Origin: Platerodrilus igneus
Taxonomy: Eukaryota; Arthropoda; Insecta; Coleoptera; Lycidae
Direction: 5' to 3'
NCBI GenBank assembly: GCA_036346225.1
Contig: JARFIW010000139.1
Location: 6,014,001-6,078,000 of the forward strand
Length of the DNA stretch: 64,000 nt
Shown here: piece by piece, positions 11,007 to 22,418 of the stretch
How the letters are laid out: the number at the start of each line of letters is the position of its first letter
How positions within the stretch are numbered: position 1 is the stretch's first letter
Program-made: the position numbers and the translations under genes
The notes under the pieces: model-generated
Seen by the model: the letters and a program-made list of their open reading frames with translations, nothing else
Databases searched by the model: none
Told to the model about the DNA's origin: nothing

Positions 11007-12718
11007 GAGAAAGGAACCATGTATTTATGTGCAAAATTAATTTCATTTATTTAATTTAAATTAACAAGTATTGACATAATTTTATAAGTAGGGATTCGAA
11101 GGTAATAGGTTCGTAAAGAAAATCAGGTTTATAAGCCAACAGAAATTAGTAATTAATTTAATTTATTTTAATTTAAGGGGTTATAACGTCAGAGAACGCA
11201 TAAGAGCATGTAAAATCAATAAATCCAAGGCGAATAGCTTTCGTTGAAACAAACAAATATATCGGTTGGGTTAAATACCATGATGTGAAGCTCCGAGAAT
11301 TGTTATTTTAAACGTTCATTAATTGAACACCTGCATGTTTTGAAAAGTCGACTTCTATGTAATTTGTGTAGATAACAAGCGAGTTTCAAAGAATATTGTT
11401 CAACCGACTGTCGCAAAGCACGTACTCAATCCACGTGGACGCGGGCAGCTATATCGATTTTCTACCACTCAAGCAAGGTTAGAATGCGACATAAAATATG
11501 CATAAGACGGGAATAGAGATATCACAGGCGGGGTTTTAAGACGTCACTGAAATGTATGATTGGTCGAAATAGTTAGTTTGAGAATAGACGAGCACGCGAG
11601 AAGTGGATGTGATAGTTTTGTTGGATAGCGTGTGACGCGAGAATATTTCTAGAAGCTTAAAACGGTTAGACAAAATTTGGAGAAATACTATTTTACAATT
11701 AGGTATTTCGCGTAAAGTGTGGCCAGAGAGGGGCCTAGCTTTATGATAAGTAATCTAACAAAATTAATAAGGGCTCTCTTTACTCTTTAATCTTGCATTG
11801 CATAACGACATACCAAAAAGCAACTGACGAAGCTTGTAAGTATTAAAATTTGTAAAGTTCAGTATAAGATTGTTGTGACCATATAGTTAGTAACGCTTAA
11901 CCACTTCGCCAACGGGTTCAAGAACATAATACATCGTCAACGGAGATGGAATCTTCAAGTTTTTCCAGGTAACGCATTTGAATTTGCTGGGTTTTTTTGT
12001 TATAAACTTTTGAAATTGTGATGTGTGAGAGTGAACTTTAATGGGTATTTTACGTATTGAAAAGGATACATATAGCTGGCTATTAATATGGTATTTTGAA
12101 TATAAAACAAAAGGTGTACGTAAAGCTTATTGAAGTTCTTGATGAATTTAAATTTAATTGTTAAGAGTTCATGGTTTTTTTTAAGTTTGTAGTAATAGTA
12201 TGCAAAGTGGAAAGCATACATTGATAAACTGGGTTATTATGAGCTCACCATACTCCAGTGTAGCAATAAACAAAGAGAAGGTATTATTTAGGGCCCATTT
12301 ACTCTTGTTGCATTAAATGTGTTAGAAATTTCTATTTTAAAACAAGGACTTGACAAAATTAGCATTTATTGAGGTGTAACTTGAGCACCGAACTGTAAAT
12401 AACTATGAATATTATTATTTGTAAATAGTAGTTAATAAATATTGTATGATTGTTATATTATTTTGTGATTTTATTTGAATGGTGTGTGAACGGAAAAGAG
12501 AATGAGAATAAATTTAGGTAAATTTACGAGAAGAAGCACAGCTGAACTAGCCAGGGAAGCTGCTGAAGAAATTAATTTGATAGAGCAGAAAGCGGGTAAG
12601 GAAAATTTTGTGAAAGTTTTATATTTTTGAAAATTAGATTTTTTTTGTAACTGGCGAAGTACCAGGCTCGAACGTTTTTTAGGAAGTTCTAGAGGCTGAC
12701 CAGAAGGTACCACGGCAA
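11007..12718. other. AT-rich DNA, nothing recognised
   Basis: No gene or clear repeat found. The frames at 12000-12221 and 12471-12713 (-) show no recognisable domain. Confidence 0.5.
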
Positions 12719-12898
12719 TATATATATATATATATATATTATGCTGTGATAAGGGGTTGTTTAAGGGGGTACTTTATAGTAAAGGTCATTTAGAAATGAG
12801 TAATTACCATAGGCAGCAGAAAACGGCATTGATTTAGTGAAAAATTAAGAAATGGAGATAGTTTGTAGATAATAAGCAGTTAACGCCCTGTATATAAA
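12719..12898 (+). mobile_element. right half of a MITE related to 10778-11006
   Basis: Starts at a 22-base AT tract followed by ATGCTGTG, the same centre as the palindromic MITE, and ends with AACGCCCTGTATATA, a right terminus of the same type. The left arm is not recognisable upstream. A second CCCTGTA word at about 12998-13004 may be a further decayed end. Confidence 0.4.
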
Positions 12899-13655
12899 GT
12901 ATGAATAGTTTTAAACGACGCAAATAAACATAGGAAGACGCATAGTTAGCGTAGAAACCAGAAAAACATGCATTAAGTAGATAGTAAATATTTAATACCC
13001 TGTAGATAAAGTTTTAGTTAATTTAGGTAAAGCAAGTAATGACATTTTTCAGTTGAAGCACGCGTATATTTATAAGTAAACGATAAAGTGTAATTAGACA
13101 CGCATTCAAAAGAGTTCCAAACAATTAGATTAATACGGAGATAGAAATAGAGCTTCAGGTAGCATAGGTAAATGCGTGCAAATAGCTAACCATTTTTGAT
13201 AAGAAAGAAGATTAAAAATTGCGTGAATCACATGTAAATATGAAAATTAAAAGTCGAATTGCATCAGTTGTTTATGGAAAAGCAATTAGATCTATCAAAA
13301 CACAGCATGTTGATAACGAAAGACAGCTGCAAGCAGGTTACAATTATTGGGAATCGTGGAGAGTTACATCAGAAACTACTTTGGATGTAATTATTTGATT
13401 GGTCATAAATAAGCGACGAGTTCTAGACCATACCCACTGACGGAGTGGGAACGGAATAATATATTAGCAGGCACAGTGATAACGAAGTCAGTTTGCAACT
13501 CAACAAAGGCCGAAGTGCGTCGATATGAAATAAAGTAATACGTAATAATTTTAAAAGTGAAAGATAAAATAAGTGCCAAGATGAAAACTATAATTGCCGA
13601 TTAAACGTAAGTACATTTTAATGAATTTATTTTAAACTAAAACATAAAAATAATA

Positions 13656-13760
13656 GGGCTTTGAAGTCCGGGGGAAAAATCCAGTAATACAATTTTGAGG
13701 TCCGGGGTAAACAAACCACAATTTTTAAGTCTGGGGGAAAAATAATACAATTCGAAGTTT
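13656..13760 (+). repeat. short minisatellite, ~35-bp degenerate unit
   Basis: Three to four imperfect copies of a unit with the pattern TTTGAAGTCCGGGGGAAAAA then AATACAATT. The G-rich core (GTCCGGGG, GTCTGGGGG) stands out from the AT-rich surroundings. Confidence 0.6.
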
Positions 13761-14583
13761 GAGGAAATTGATTGATAAGAAGTAATAAGTCTGAAATGAA
13801 ACGACAATAAATTGGGGTGCATAAATGAATAATGGTAGTCCATAGGGTAATGGCAATAATTTAAATGTAATCCTGAATTGGGGGAAGATAATTTTTTCAA
13901 AAGGAAGCGTCGATGTGAAGAAAATAAACCAGGTCAGATTTTTTAGTTATAAGACATTTTATTTTTTATATATTTTTATTTTGAATATTGAATTTGCTTA
14001 ATATAATATGAATGTGAAAAAGTCAACAAAAACAGTTGCATAAGTATAAAATGAGTAATATGATAACAGGTTTAGAACGTTCTAGGTTTTTTTTTGGTGA
14101 CTTTGAATTTTGAGTAAATAGTAGATGATTGTTAATAAATGAGATTTATAACATTGACTAATTGAAAAGTGTATTCCAAATAATTTACAAAAGCTGTACA
14201 TAATATATTGGTTTCATTATATAAAATCGAAATTAACTGAATTTTATAATTCCAAATAAATGCTAGCCGAGGTCATAAGATTTAAATAGTTCAAGGAGGA
14301 GCTACAAGTTGAATAGAAATTGATAACAAGTAAGGCGGTAACGTATCGAATTTTGCTATTGGCAGACAAGGTTGCTTCAAGATAAAATCCAGTTAAGTTT
14401 CTGGAGGGAATTGATAGCAATATTAATAAGACAGCCCAACGTCGGAGGAGATAATTACAATCTTGTTTATTCATAGTAAATATTAAAATGGTCGTTCAAA
14501 TGATGGAGCGCGAATAATTTAGAGTACATAGCAAATAATAAGGCGCACAACATAGGGGTACGATAATTTAGAGAGTATCATAG

Positions 14584-14584
<1 letters not shown>

Positions 14585-14623
<39 letters not shown>

Positions 14624-14645
14624 CACACGCGCACACATATATTTA
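14585..14645. repeat. (AT)n microsatellite flanked by AGCAAT and CACACG repeats
   Basis: An AT repeat preceded by ATAGCAAT, the same word that precedes the AT centres of the MITEs in this window, and followed by a short ACACACGCGCACACA run. Confidence 0.8.
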
Positions 14646-15524
14646 TGAACACCTTCAGTGCGTACTGTATGTTTAATACGCTAGGCTTATAGTTTGGACT
14701 TTTGCTGAATTAGGGTTTGTTTGCCTTACTTTTTGGAGCTTTGTTGTTTTATTTTGTTGATTTTGAAACAAACAGTTGTTCTTTAAATAGGTCTATTTCA
14801 TTAATTTTATAATATTTTGTTATAGGCTAAGCTTGATAAACATTTTACGGTGTGCAAATATCCGAAGTTTAACATTTTTTGCTCATTGCTGAACGACGAT
14901 TTCACTTTCTTGTAACAACAATTAATTATTTGTCGTTCAGAAAATAAAATAAATCTATTGTGTTTGTTGAAGTTTCACACGTAATATCTAAACTGTGGTG
15001 TAATTTGGTATTTAACGAGACCAGGGTTACTAGAAAGCTAGTAAGGCGAAAAAAAATCAAACAAGATAGATAATTGCTATTAGTGAGAAATGCCAATCTT
15101 GAAGAAGCCGTTTAAACTCCTATCTCTATGACAAAACAGTTAACCAAACACACACTTATTGCTTAAGGACACAAACATCTCGTGCCTATATATTTGAAAA
15201 ATTACATCACTTCCTCTTTTGCGCCCATAAAAATAAACAATTATTACCTTGCAGCTAACAAAAATACTGAAGGATAAATTGCAACATAAACTAAGCGAGA
15301 CAGAAAGATTATTGTTGAATGCAAATTTCTAGAATAAACGTACGTACGAATAGATAGATCATAGATCGATAGAAAACCGGCTGGTCGTACCGGAAAAATT
15401 GTTGACAACCGTTACGGCCGAGAGAAACGGTCTAGCCTAGCGGAAAAACTAGGCAAGCAAAGCACCAGCAGCTGCATTCTCTTTATTTAAGGCACGTTGA
15501 TTTATCATTTTATAGCTGTATCTA

Positions 15525-15542
15525 GTGTGGTACGTACCACAC
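15525..15542. repeat. perfect 18-bp palindrome
   Basis: GTGTGGTACGTACCACAC is its own reverse complement. It lies in otherwise unremarkable non-coding DNA. It could be a protein-binding dyad or chance. Confidence 0.9.
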
Positions 15543-16202
15543 GACGATTTACTATTACTCTTCTGAAGAATGAAAATTATTCAGTTATACGTGCCTGTAC
15601 GTACAACAAACACATAATGGTGGTAATTATGTTATGTTATGCTACATTAAATTATATACATTCATTGAGTCTTACAATTTTCGCTGTTAGAGCGGATGAG
15701 TATTATTGAATCAAATTGACTGCGATTATAGACACTCGCTGCGTGTTGTAAAAAGTTCTTTGTGCTCCTGGTATTAAATATGAAAGATTGTAAAAATGCA
15801 TTTTTATGTCTTCTCATACGATGAAGGTCAATCTATTTAAATTAGATAAGAGCAGCAGAGCTTTGTACGTTATACAACTTCTTCCGCTAACGTTTATTTA
15901 GGCATTTATGGCTACTAAAAAGTCTTGAGTGTACATACCACTGCTTTAGAACATTGATTTTAGAAAAATATAGGATGCGTATAGACTATGGACATATACT
16001 CGATGTGCTCGTACGTTCTTTTGCATGTTCATTCTAGTCCTAGCGGTTGGCAAAAAGCAGCTGCACTTTATGAAGAAAGCAAGCCGTTTTGCACAGTGAC
16101 ACTATGGACCAAAAGAAACGATTGATTTTGCCCGCAGCGTCGTAATTTTCATCCATTTCCGAAATGGCGGCGTTTTTTCAAAAAATATTAGCGTCCACTT
16201 CG

Positions 16203-17830
16203 CCTGACAAACGGATTTTGTTAACGTTAAGGAAGAGGGGTGTTATGCCCGCAATCTTCCTTCCCGGGTGAAAAGTAATAAAGTGGACTTTTGGAGGTTG
16301 ATTCGAAGGCTTTCCCTCGTTGCCCACCTCTCTATTATTTTCAGGTCTTCCTGCATTCGGTCCCTGATAATATTTTTGTGTTTACCCTCCACTAGGACTG
16401 CCAAATCATCAGCATATCTCAGCGGAGTAAACCCTTCTCTGCTCAGCTCCCACAACAGTCCGTCTATGACTAGGTTCCAGGGGAGACAAAACTCCCCCCC
16501 TGCGGGCATCCTCTTCAAATCCAACTACATCACTTTGTGCAAACCCGTAATCTAAAATTCCGTCGTCCGATCCACCTCCATAATGAAACATTATCTTCTG
16601 ATATGTACCACACAATCCCTACTACCGACCTTAAGTCCCGCATTTACAACCCCCTCCTTCACTCCTGGCAAGAACCATGGTCTTACTCCGATACCGGCAG
16701 ATACACCCACCAAATATTTCTTACTATTACTGAGATCCCCAATCACATACAAAATTCCAGCTGTACAATGACCCAATTCCTAACTGGTCAAAATTCCGAT
16801 CCAAATTACACGCCTTTCACCTAATACCTTCTCCACTAAGCCCATGCAGTCCTGATTCCCCCGAAACCCCAGAACATTTAATATACTATTGCCCCGCCCT
16901 TACTCCCATCCGAAATACCTTCAAACAAATCGTTCAACTCGATATATTTTCCCCACTACCTGATTTCAAATTCTTAATCACTAACTTTCCCCTCTCTTTA
17001 CATGCCTTCCTGCAAGAAATCCTAGACACTAAATCTTCTATACCCCCACCTTACCCCTCTAACCTACGATTAAACATGGATAGAAGTTGATACTGCATCG
17101 GAACTCAAGAAGCCCCACCCCCTTCTGCCCTAGATCAAGGGTCTGACGTCACCTGAAGGAAAAGCGAGTCTGAGGAGAAGAACAACTAAAATGGAACGAA
17201 TTTTTATTTTGTTATTCTGACTGCTTATTTCCTTTTTTCTAACTTAGAATGTTCAAACTAGGATGGGCCAATGGCCTAGGTATAGTTTACAATAAAGCTT
17301 ATTCATACATCCTCTTGCCACCCGGACTGCCATGGTATCACCAAGCAGTTCTGTGACTGCCACCCTGCCACTTAACATGCAGTCTATCCACCTTCAGCAA
17401 GTTTCCTCCATCCCAACTGATCTGGTGATCGTCGAGATGGAGCTGAAGGATGTGTTAGCAAAGGCTTCCTCGATGTCCAAAAAGGCACATAGGAGGATTT
17501 CTTTGTTAGTTAGAGTCATTTCAACCCTGGAAACCGGGTGGTGAATAGCCGACTCTGTTGAAAGTCCTGCTCTAATAGCAAATTGGTTCGGGTGTAACGG
17601 GTTAGTTGCCAAAACACTCCCCCTGATATTCCGGTCAAGCAGTTTTTTCATCGTCTTAAGAGGAAAGGATATAAGACTGATGGGCCTGTAGGATTTTGCC
17701 TGTGAGTGGTCCGTACGACCAGGTTTAGCAATAAAAGCTACTCTAGTTAATCTCCAACTGCGCGGAATGTGTTGGAATGCCAAGCTAGCCCTCAAAACTC
17801 TGCAGATCCAGCTCAGCAGAAGGTTTGATC
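16203..17830 (-). mobile_element. R1/LOA-type LINE fragment (host of a nested insertion)
   Basis: The - strand carries a non-LTR reverse transcriptase. At 17830-17394 it reads LLSWICRVLRASLAF, then IPRSWRLTRVAFIAKPGR, YRPISLISF and AFLDIEEAFANTSF, which are the fingers and motif A. The frame runs on to RVARGC at about 17317. It resumes at 16506 with the rest of the RGCPQGGVLSPLLWN motif (one extra G breaks the frame), then YADDLAVLVEGK with the catalytic DD. The gap of about 0.8 kb is an inserted second LINE. The combination of RGCPQGGVLSP and GYADDLAVLV suggests the R1/LOA/Jockey group. The endonuclease and 3' end are not visible. Confidence 0.8.
16516..17307 (+). mobile_element. 5'-truncated LINE 3' end nested in the - strand LINE
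   Basis: 792 bp bounded by perfect 9-bp direct repeats CATCCTCTT (16507-16515 and 17308-17316), a target-site duplication. The + strand encodes the C-terminus of a LINE polyprotein: SWQEPWSYSDTGRYTHQIF and, after a frameshift near 16780, CSPDSPETPEHLIYYCP, the C...H-x4-C knuckle typical of R1/Jockey-group C-termini, then a stop at about 17091. The 3' UTR ends with CAATAAAGC just before the duplication and has no long poly(A). It is in the opposite orientation to its host LINE. Confidence 0.85.
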
Positions 17831-19840
17831 CGTTTTGTATTTGTATCGATTGTTGATTAAGGTATCAATCAATTTGTCTTTACACCCTTAAAATGATTAA
17901 CACTTTAAAAAAGTCAAAATGGCATGCTACGTACCTAGACGTAGCTGGAAGATACCATGCTAACTATCAAACGCGGAGAGTGGGGGGATTCATCTAGATA
18001 CCAAACGTTTTTAAAATTTCATCTAATACTTTTTGTAAGATAAACTAGTCAGTAAAGCGAATAAACGTGTGCGTTCTTTTTACAAGCTTGTTTAAAAATA
18101 GTACCTTGCACCTGTAGAGCGATACTATCGAATCGCAGCAACAAACAATAGTCCTACAGTGTCACGTTTCTTATCACGTAACTGCACCATACGGAATACG
18201 CCATTGACACACACAAAAGAAAACAAATTGCATACCTGTAGGTGTCCGGATACTTAGCTTGCAAACCGTCGGGGGTGAATCAGTTCAGCAACGTCATGGT
18301 CGTCAGGATCTATTTACCCTACTACCATAACTGCAACAGCGGTCTGCGGACATAAGCAGTTGGTCTACAGACAAAAGCAGTTGGTCTACATAAAGAAAGA
18401 ACCAATTCGGCCTCCAGCTAAAAAAGGCTAAAAAGAGAATCTGATTACAATGGGTACGCGCGGGGAAACTCACCAAAACACGCAAGTCACCTCTTAGTTG
18501 TCGAACAAAAAAACAAACGTGTATTGCCTTTGAAATACTGTGACGACTAATGTAGAAAATATTTCGACGCACAAGTTGCAGAATCAAATTCAACATTGGT
18601 TCAAAAGACACGAATTCGAACTGCAAAATCCTCGCGTTATCGAAGCGCGATTAAAACTGGAAAACAATGGTTTTATCGGATAGTGCGCGACCTTATTTTA
18701 ACAAGTCTTTACACTGGAACAATAGAAAAAACCATTATACGTTATTAGAAGGTTTAACAAACTAACGGATACCTATAACAGGCTATAAACTATTTAATTA
18801 TCGAATAAATTTCGTTTTAAAAACAAAGTGGATTTGAATTAAAATTTTGTTAAACGCGCTTATACTGAACAGGTGCACTATATAGGGTGTTGTTGAAGAA
18901 TTTAAGAATTGAAACGGAATTTATTCGAACGAGTAATGGATTAACAAGGGAGATTTTAAAAGCAAAATTGGAACGGAACAGACAAAAGATTGTTAAGAAT
19001 AACAATTTCTAAGGAATTTTTACATTGATAGTTTTGTTTCCATTGAATTAACAATATTTGTTGCATTGTATACTTATTTATCACCTTAAATAATTTGTGA
19101 CCATGTTTTCTACAGAAAAAGTGAAAATTGCATTAAAATGGGATGCATCGTTTTAGAGATATAAGCCTATGTTACAGATGTCGGCAATTCACTTTTACAA
19201 CGTGCTAGCAGTAGTTGCATCATTTCTACTAAATAGTAGACACTTTTATCTACACCAACTGTTTATTTACGCGAGGGTTTTATAATTTTATATATCGACT
19301 TACGTCAGACGTATTCTAATGTTCTAAGTATCGTTCCTACTTTTCAACCAAGTGGGCTGTAAGGCGATTTATTGGACGTGTTACGTATGCACTATCACTG
19401 TTTTTAGGAGTTTATCGATAAATTCACATTCGGCTACACTATTGACTTAACTCACTTTACCGAACCAACACAACCGTTTCTCTTCGATGTCCATGAGCAA
19501 GTGTCTGTCACTACCCCTTTTTTCAACTTAATTTCACAGGCACAAAGGAGGTTTTATCACAGGATATAACGGGACAAGGGATGACAGCTTTGCTATTTGA
19601 TTTACAACTACGAATTTACAATGACTTAAAATTAACCACGAAAACGTGCGACAAAGAGACCAAATATCCCGCCCAGAGAAAGGTCCACCAAAGTCGACTC
19701 CCGTATGCAAAAACGCCTTACCTGGAGTTAACCTAGGGGAGCGTAGGAGGGCATAAAGCCACGGGGTTTACACGAAAATAACGAATGCAGGATTTTAAAC
19801 ATTGCCGAATAGCCCTCTTCGCGGACAAGATCCAATAATT
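17831..19840. other. non-coding DNA, nothing recognised
   Basis: No gene supportable. At 18353-18392 a ~21-bp unit (AGCAGTTGGTCTACA) is present twice. The frame at 18303-18626 (-) shows no domain. Confidence 0.5.
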
Positions 19841-19992
19841 TTGAGTTAATAAAAATTGAAGTGTTCGATTTCCAGGATGGCGATGTCTACCATTATGGAT
19901 GATGAACCAACTCTGAAGCCAGAAGTCCACGTGAGGCACAATCCGCAGGGTTGTCTTGCGACAGGCGTGTGCGTTTATTGGACATCGCACGT

Positions 19993-20060
19993 TTGCAGAG
20001 TTAAGCACCTCTCGCTCTGGTCAGTACTTGGGTGTGTGGACCCTGTTTTTTTTTTTTTAT
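19993..20060 (+). pseudogene. 5S rRNA-like 3' half with T-run
   Basis: GAGTTAAGCACC, CTCTGGTCAGTACTTGG and GTGACCCTG-like words appear in the order and spacing of the 3' half of eukaryotic 5S rRNA, covering the internal control region (box A/C). A run of about 15 T follows, as at a polymerase III terminator. The 5' half is not upstream, where the sequence is unrelated. This is a pseudogene fragment or the head of a 5S-derived (SINE3-type) element, not an intact 5S gene. Confidence 0.55.
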
Positions 20061-20397
20061 AGCAACGTACCTATACATATAGCAGTTGCAGGGCCGTGTA
20101 GTATATCTCGACATGGAAGTACATAATTTTTAACAATCCCGTACACGAGTTAGTTCAATGCAAGTTTCAGTGCTGCGTATGATTTTCGTAAAGGATGGTA
20201 CATCATCTCATGCAGCTGAAATTGAATTTGCAGAAGAGGGTGCTCGCTATGATATAAGGATTATCTCGTCTTTCGGTCCACTTCTCGGCCGTCGTATATT
20301 AAATTTTCGAGTAATTTTAAGAAAACGCGGAGTTTGAATATTTGCTAGGTGCATTCGCATAAGCACTTTACATACTCGGAACGCGACTTTTAATATA

Positions 20398-20446
20398 GAC
20401 AACGACCATACCACGTTGAAAAGCACCGGTTCTCGTCCAGTCGCAA
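20398..20446 (+). pseudogene. 5S rRNA-like 5' half
   Basis: Begins ACAACGACCATACCACGTTG and continues GCACCGGTTCTCGTCC, an excellent match to the first ~45 nt of arthropod 5S rRNA. It then departs from 5S where AGTTAAGC should follow. Together with the 3' half 350 bp upstream it makes an out-of-order pair of 5S pieces. Confidence 0.65.
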
Positions 20447-20511
20447 ACGAGATTCGGTCGAATGTAGACGTGCTAGTGAAAGCTTCGCACCAAACCGATT
20501 CGTTTTATTAT

Positions 20512-21608
20512 TACATGAAACCACGAAGATAGAGGAATACGTTCCTGAATATGCGAAATGCGATTGCTAACAAAGTTCTTCCAATTATGTGAGGAAGACC
20601 GCATCCAAGACAAAACAACAATAGAATCTGACCACAGAAAATACTACTAAATGATAAACTATTTATATTAGTATTTTTGACAAAATCTACTAAATCTGCC
20701 AAAAGTACGGTAGCACACGATTCGAAACGGGGCAATGAAACGCGATTAGTAGGAGCAACCTTCGATTTTGCGCATACCAATCACCTTTTAAATCGAACGA
20801 ACGAAAATAGATGACAGTCGCATACCCGGCTTCAGAAGCATCACATAACCCATGCGACTCCACTTTTTTAAAATTATTACATACAATGATACGCGAAATC
20901 TCTATATTCGAAACCGCTGGCAATTCACTTAAAAAAACGACTTCCAATGGCCTAAAAGCCAAAGATCTTGAACTAAACGTTTAGCAAAAAGTACTAAAGG
21001 CGCTATCAAACCGTGAGGATCAAAAATTTTTGCAATGGCTGACAAAATATTACGCTTACTGCAAGTGCGCTCTTCAGCGTTTAAGTTGTATAAAAATACA
21101 TATCTATGAGCGCGCCACGAAAGACCCAAAATTTTTATTGAACCACTATCTTTATCTTGAAATGTAATTGCTTCCGAACTGGACAGGTGCTCCTTCGAGT
21201 TGGACATCACTTCCGGGCAATCACTATTCCATTTTCTTAATTGAAAACCACCACTAGTGCAAATACTATTCAACTCGCCAATTAATTGATTTGCAGCTTC
21301 AATCGAATTGCATCCAGTGACTAAATCATCAACATAGGTATTGCTCGTCAATACCGATAACGCGAAAGGATAATTAATCGATTCTAACCTTGCCAGTTCT
21401 TGAACAATACGCAAGGCCAAAAAAGGCGACGACGAAACTCCATAAGTCACAGTATTTAATTTAGACTCCATCATAGGATCCGACGGAGAAAACCTTCAGA
21501 CGAAACGTTGATAATCACGAAGAGTATCTTTAACCAAAATTTGCCGATAAATTTATTTAATATCAGCTGTAATTACGATAGGATGTACACGAAAGTGCAA
21601 TAACAAAA
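20512..21608 (-). pseudogene. BEL/Pao retrotransposon pol fragment (RT-RNase H)
   Basis: On the - strand from 21608: FRVHPIVITADIK, then after stops YGVSSSPFLALRIVQELA, the catalytic YVDDLVTGC, ILGLSWRAHRYVF and FDPHGLIAPLVLFAK, all hallmark BEL/Pao reverse transcriptase and connection motifs. After a frameshift near 20940 come the RNase H-like GLCDASEAGYATVIY and AKSKVAPTNRVSLPRFE. A further frame change gives VLSWM and HNWKNFVSNRISHIQ, and homology stops near 20512. At least three frameshifts and two stops make it dead. No LTR, gag or integrase is seen. The upstream end abuts a SINE. Confidence 0.85.
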
Positions 21609-21623
21609 CTGCAATGTGAAAAT

Positions 21624-21736
21624 TGTGAAAAATGCTCGCCTAACATTTTTCAAGCGAACCCTGTCAAGATTCAAACCAGGTCCTTGGTCATAGTAATCAC
21701 ACGCATACCAACTATGCCACGGAGCCGCCTTGATAG
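21624..21736 (-). mobile_element. truncated tRNA-derived SINE (family B)
   Basis: On the - strand it starts GGCGGCTCCGTGGCATAG, with A-box TGGCATAGTTGGTA, a B-box-like GGTTTGAATC, then GAAAAATGTTAGGCGAGC. This matches the complete copy at 24445-24746 until about base 120, where it ends next to the BEL/Pao pol fragment. Confidence 0.75.
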
Positions 21737-21804
21737 AATAATAGTTAACTGTCTATCGTTTACGTTGTTATTGTTTATTAAACTTGTTGATTAAATTTAA
21801 ATAA

Positions 21805-22418
21805 GGACCCTTCCACACAAAGCCACTGTAGAAGCGCCAGTGGTGCTGCAGGAATTTTTAGAAGCGCTTCAGTGGCACTGCAAACGTGCCGCTAACATTG
21901 AATTTTAAGGATTTCATACACTAGTTTCAAAATGTACCTGGCGACTTATTATTGACCTTGCTATTAATTAAAAAAAAAATTGGTAGAAATAAATTAAGAA
22001 TATGTTAAGTACATCTGTCGCTTTTGAGAGACCAAATGGAGGTTTATTCCATACATTTTGTATTCTTGTTACTATAATCATTGAGGGTCCCATATATATC
22101 GGAGAAATTCTCTACTTCACAAATAAAATCGTCGGTATTTACATTTGCGCAATCGGACCTCATCATTTTAAAACATGACAATAAAAACACTACATAATGA
22201 AGACTGATTAATAACTAAAGTGGGGCATTTGAAGCGCCACTGACTCGCCACTGTTGCGTCACTTAAATTATCACGTAGTTGCAGTCGCGTGTGAAATCTA
22301 TGATTTAAAGCTATGTTTTGTCCAAACAGTGTCACTTTTAGACGCGGTATAGGCAACCACCGTGAACTCCTGTAGCGCTTCCGATCTGTGGTTGCGGTCG
22401 TGTTTGAACTAGACTTCT
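21805..22418. mobile_element. possible Harbinger-like MITE
   Basis: The left end GGACCCTTCCACACAAAGCC and a related but diverged right end (reverse strand AGTTCAAACACGACCGCAAC) are each next to TAA. Both ends are followed by copies of a subterminal GAAGCGCC/ACTG word (21829, 21870, and near 22230 and 22378). PIF/Harbinger elements have TWA targets and such GC-rich subterminal repeats. No transposase is present. The ends are diverged, so the call is tentative. Confidence 0.35.

Larger units (their letters stand above)
12899..16202. other. non-coding DNA, nothing recognised beyond short repeats
   Basis: No gene seen. It contains a small minisatellite (13656-13760), an (AT)n tract (14587-14620) and an 18-bp palindrome (15525-15542), listed separately. 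Confidence 0.5.

Noticed and set aside
16268..16776. Several open frames overlapping the LINE region on both strands
   Set aside because: Shadows of the - strand RT and the + strand nested LINE C-terminus.
20398..20446. A functional 5S rRNA gene
   Set aside because: Only the first ~45 nt match; the following internal control region is missing here.
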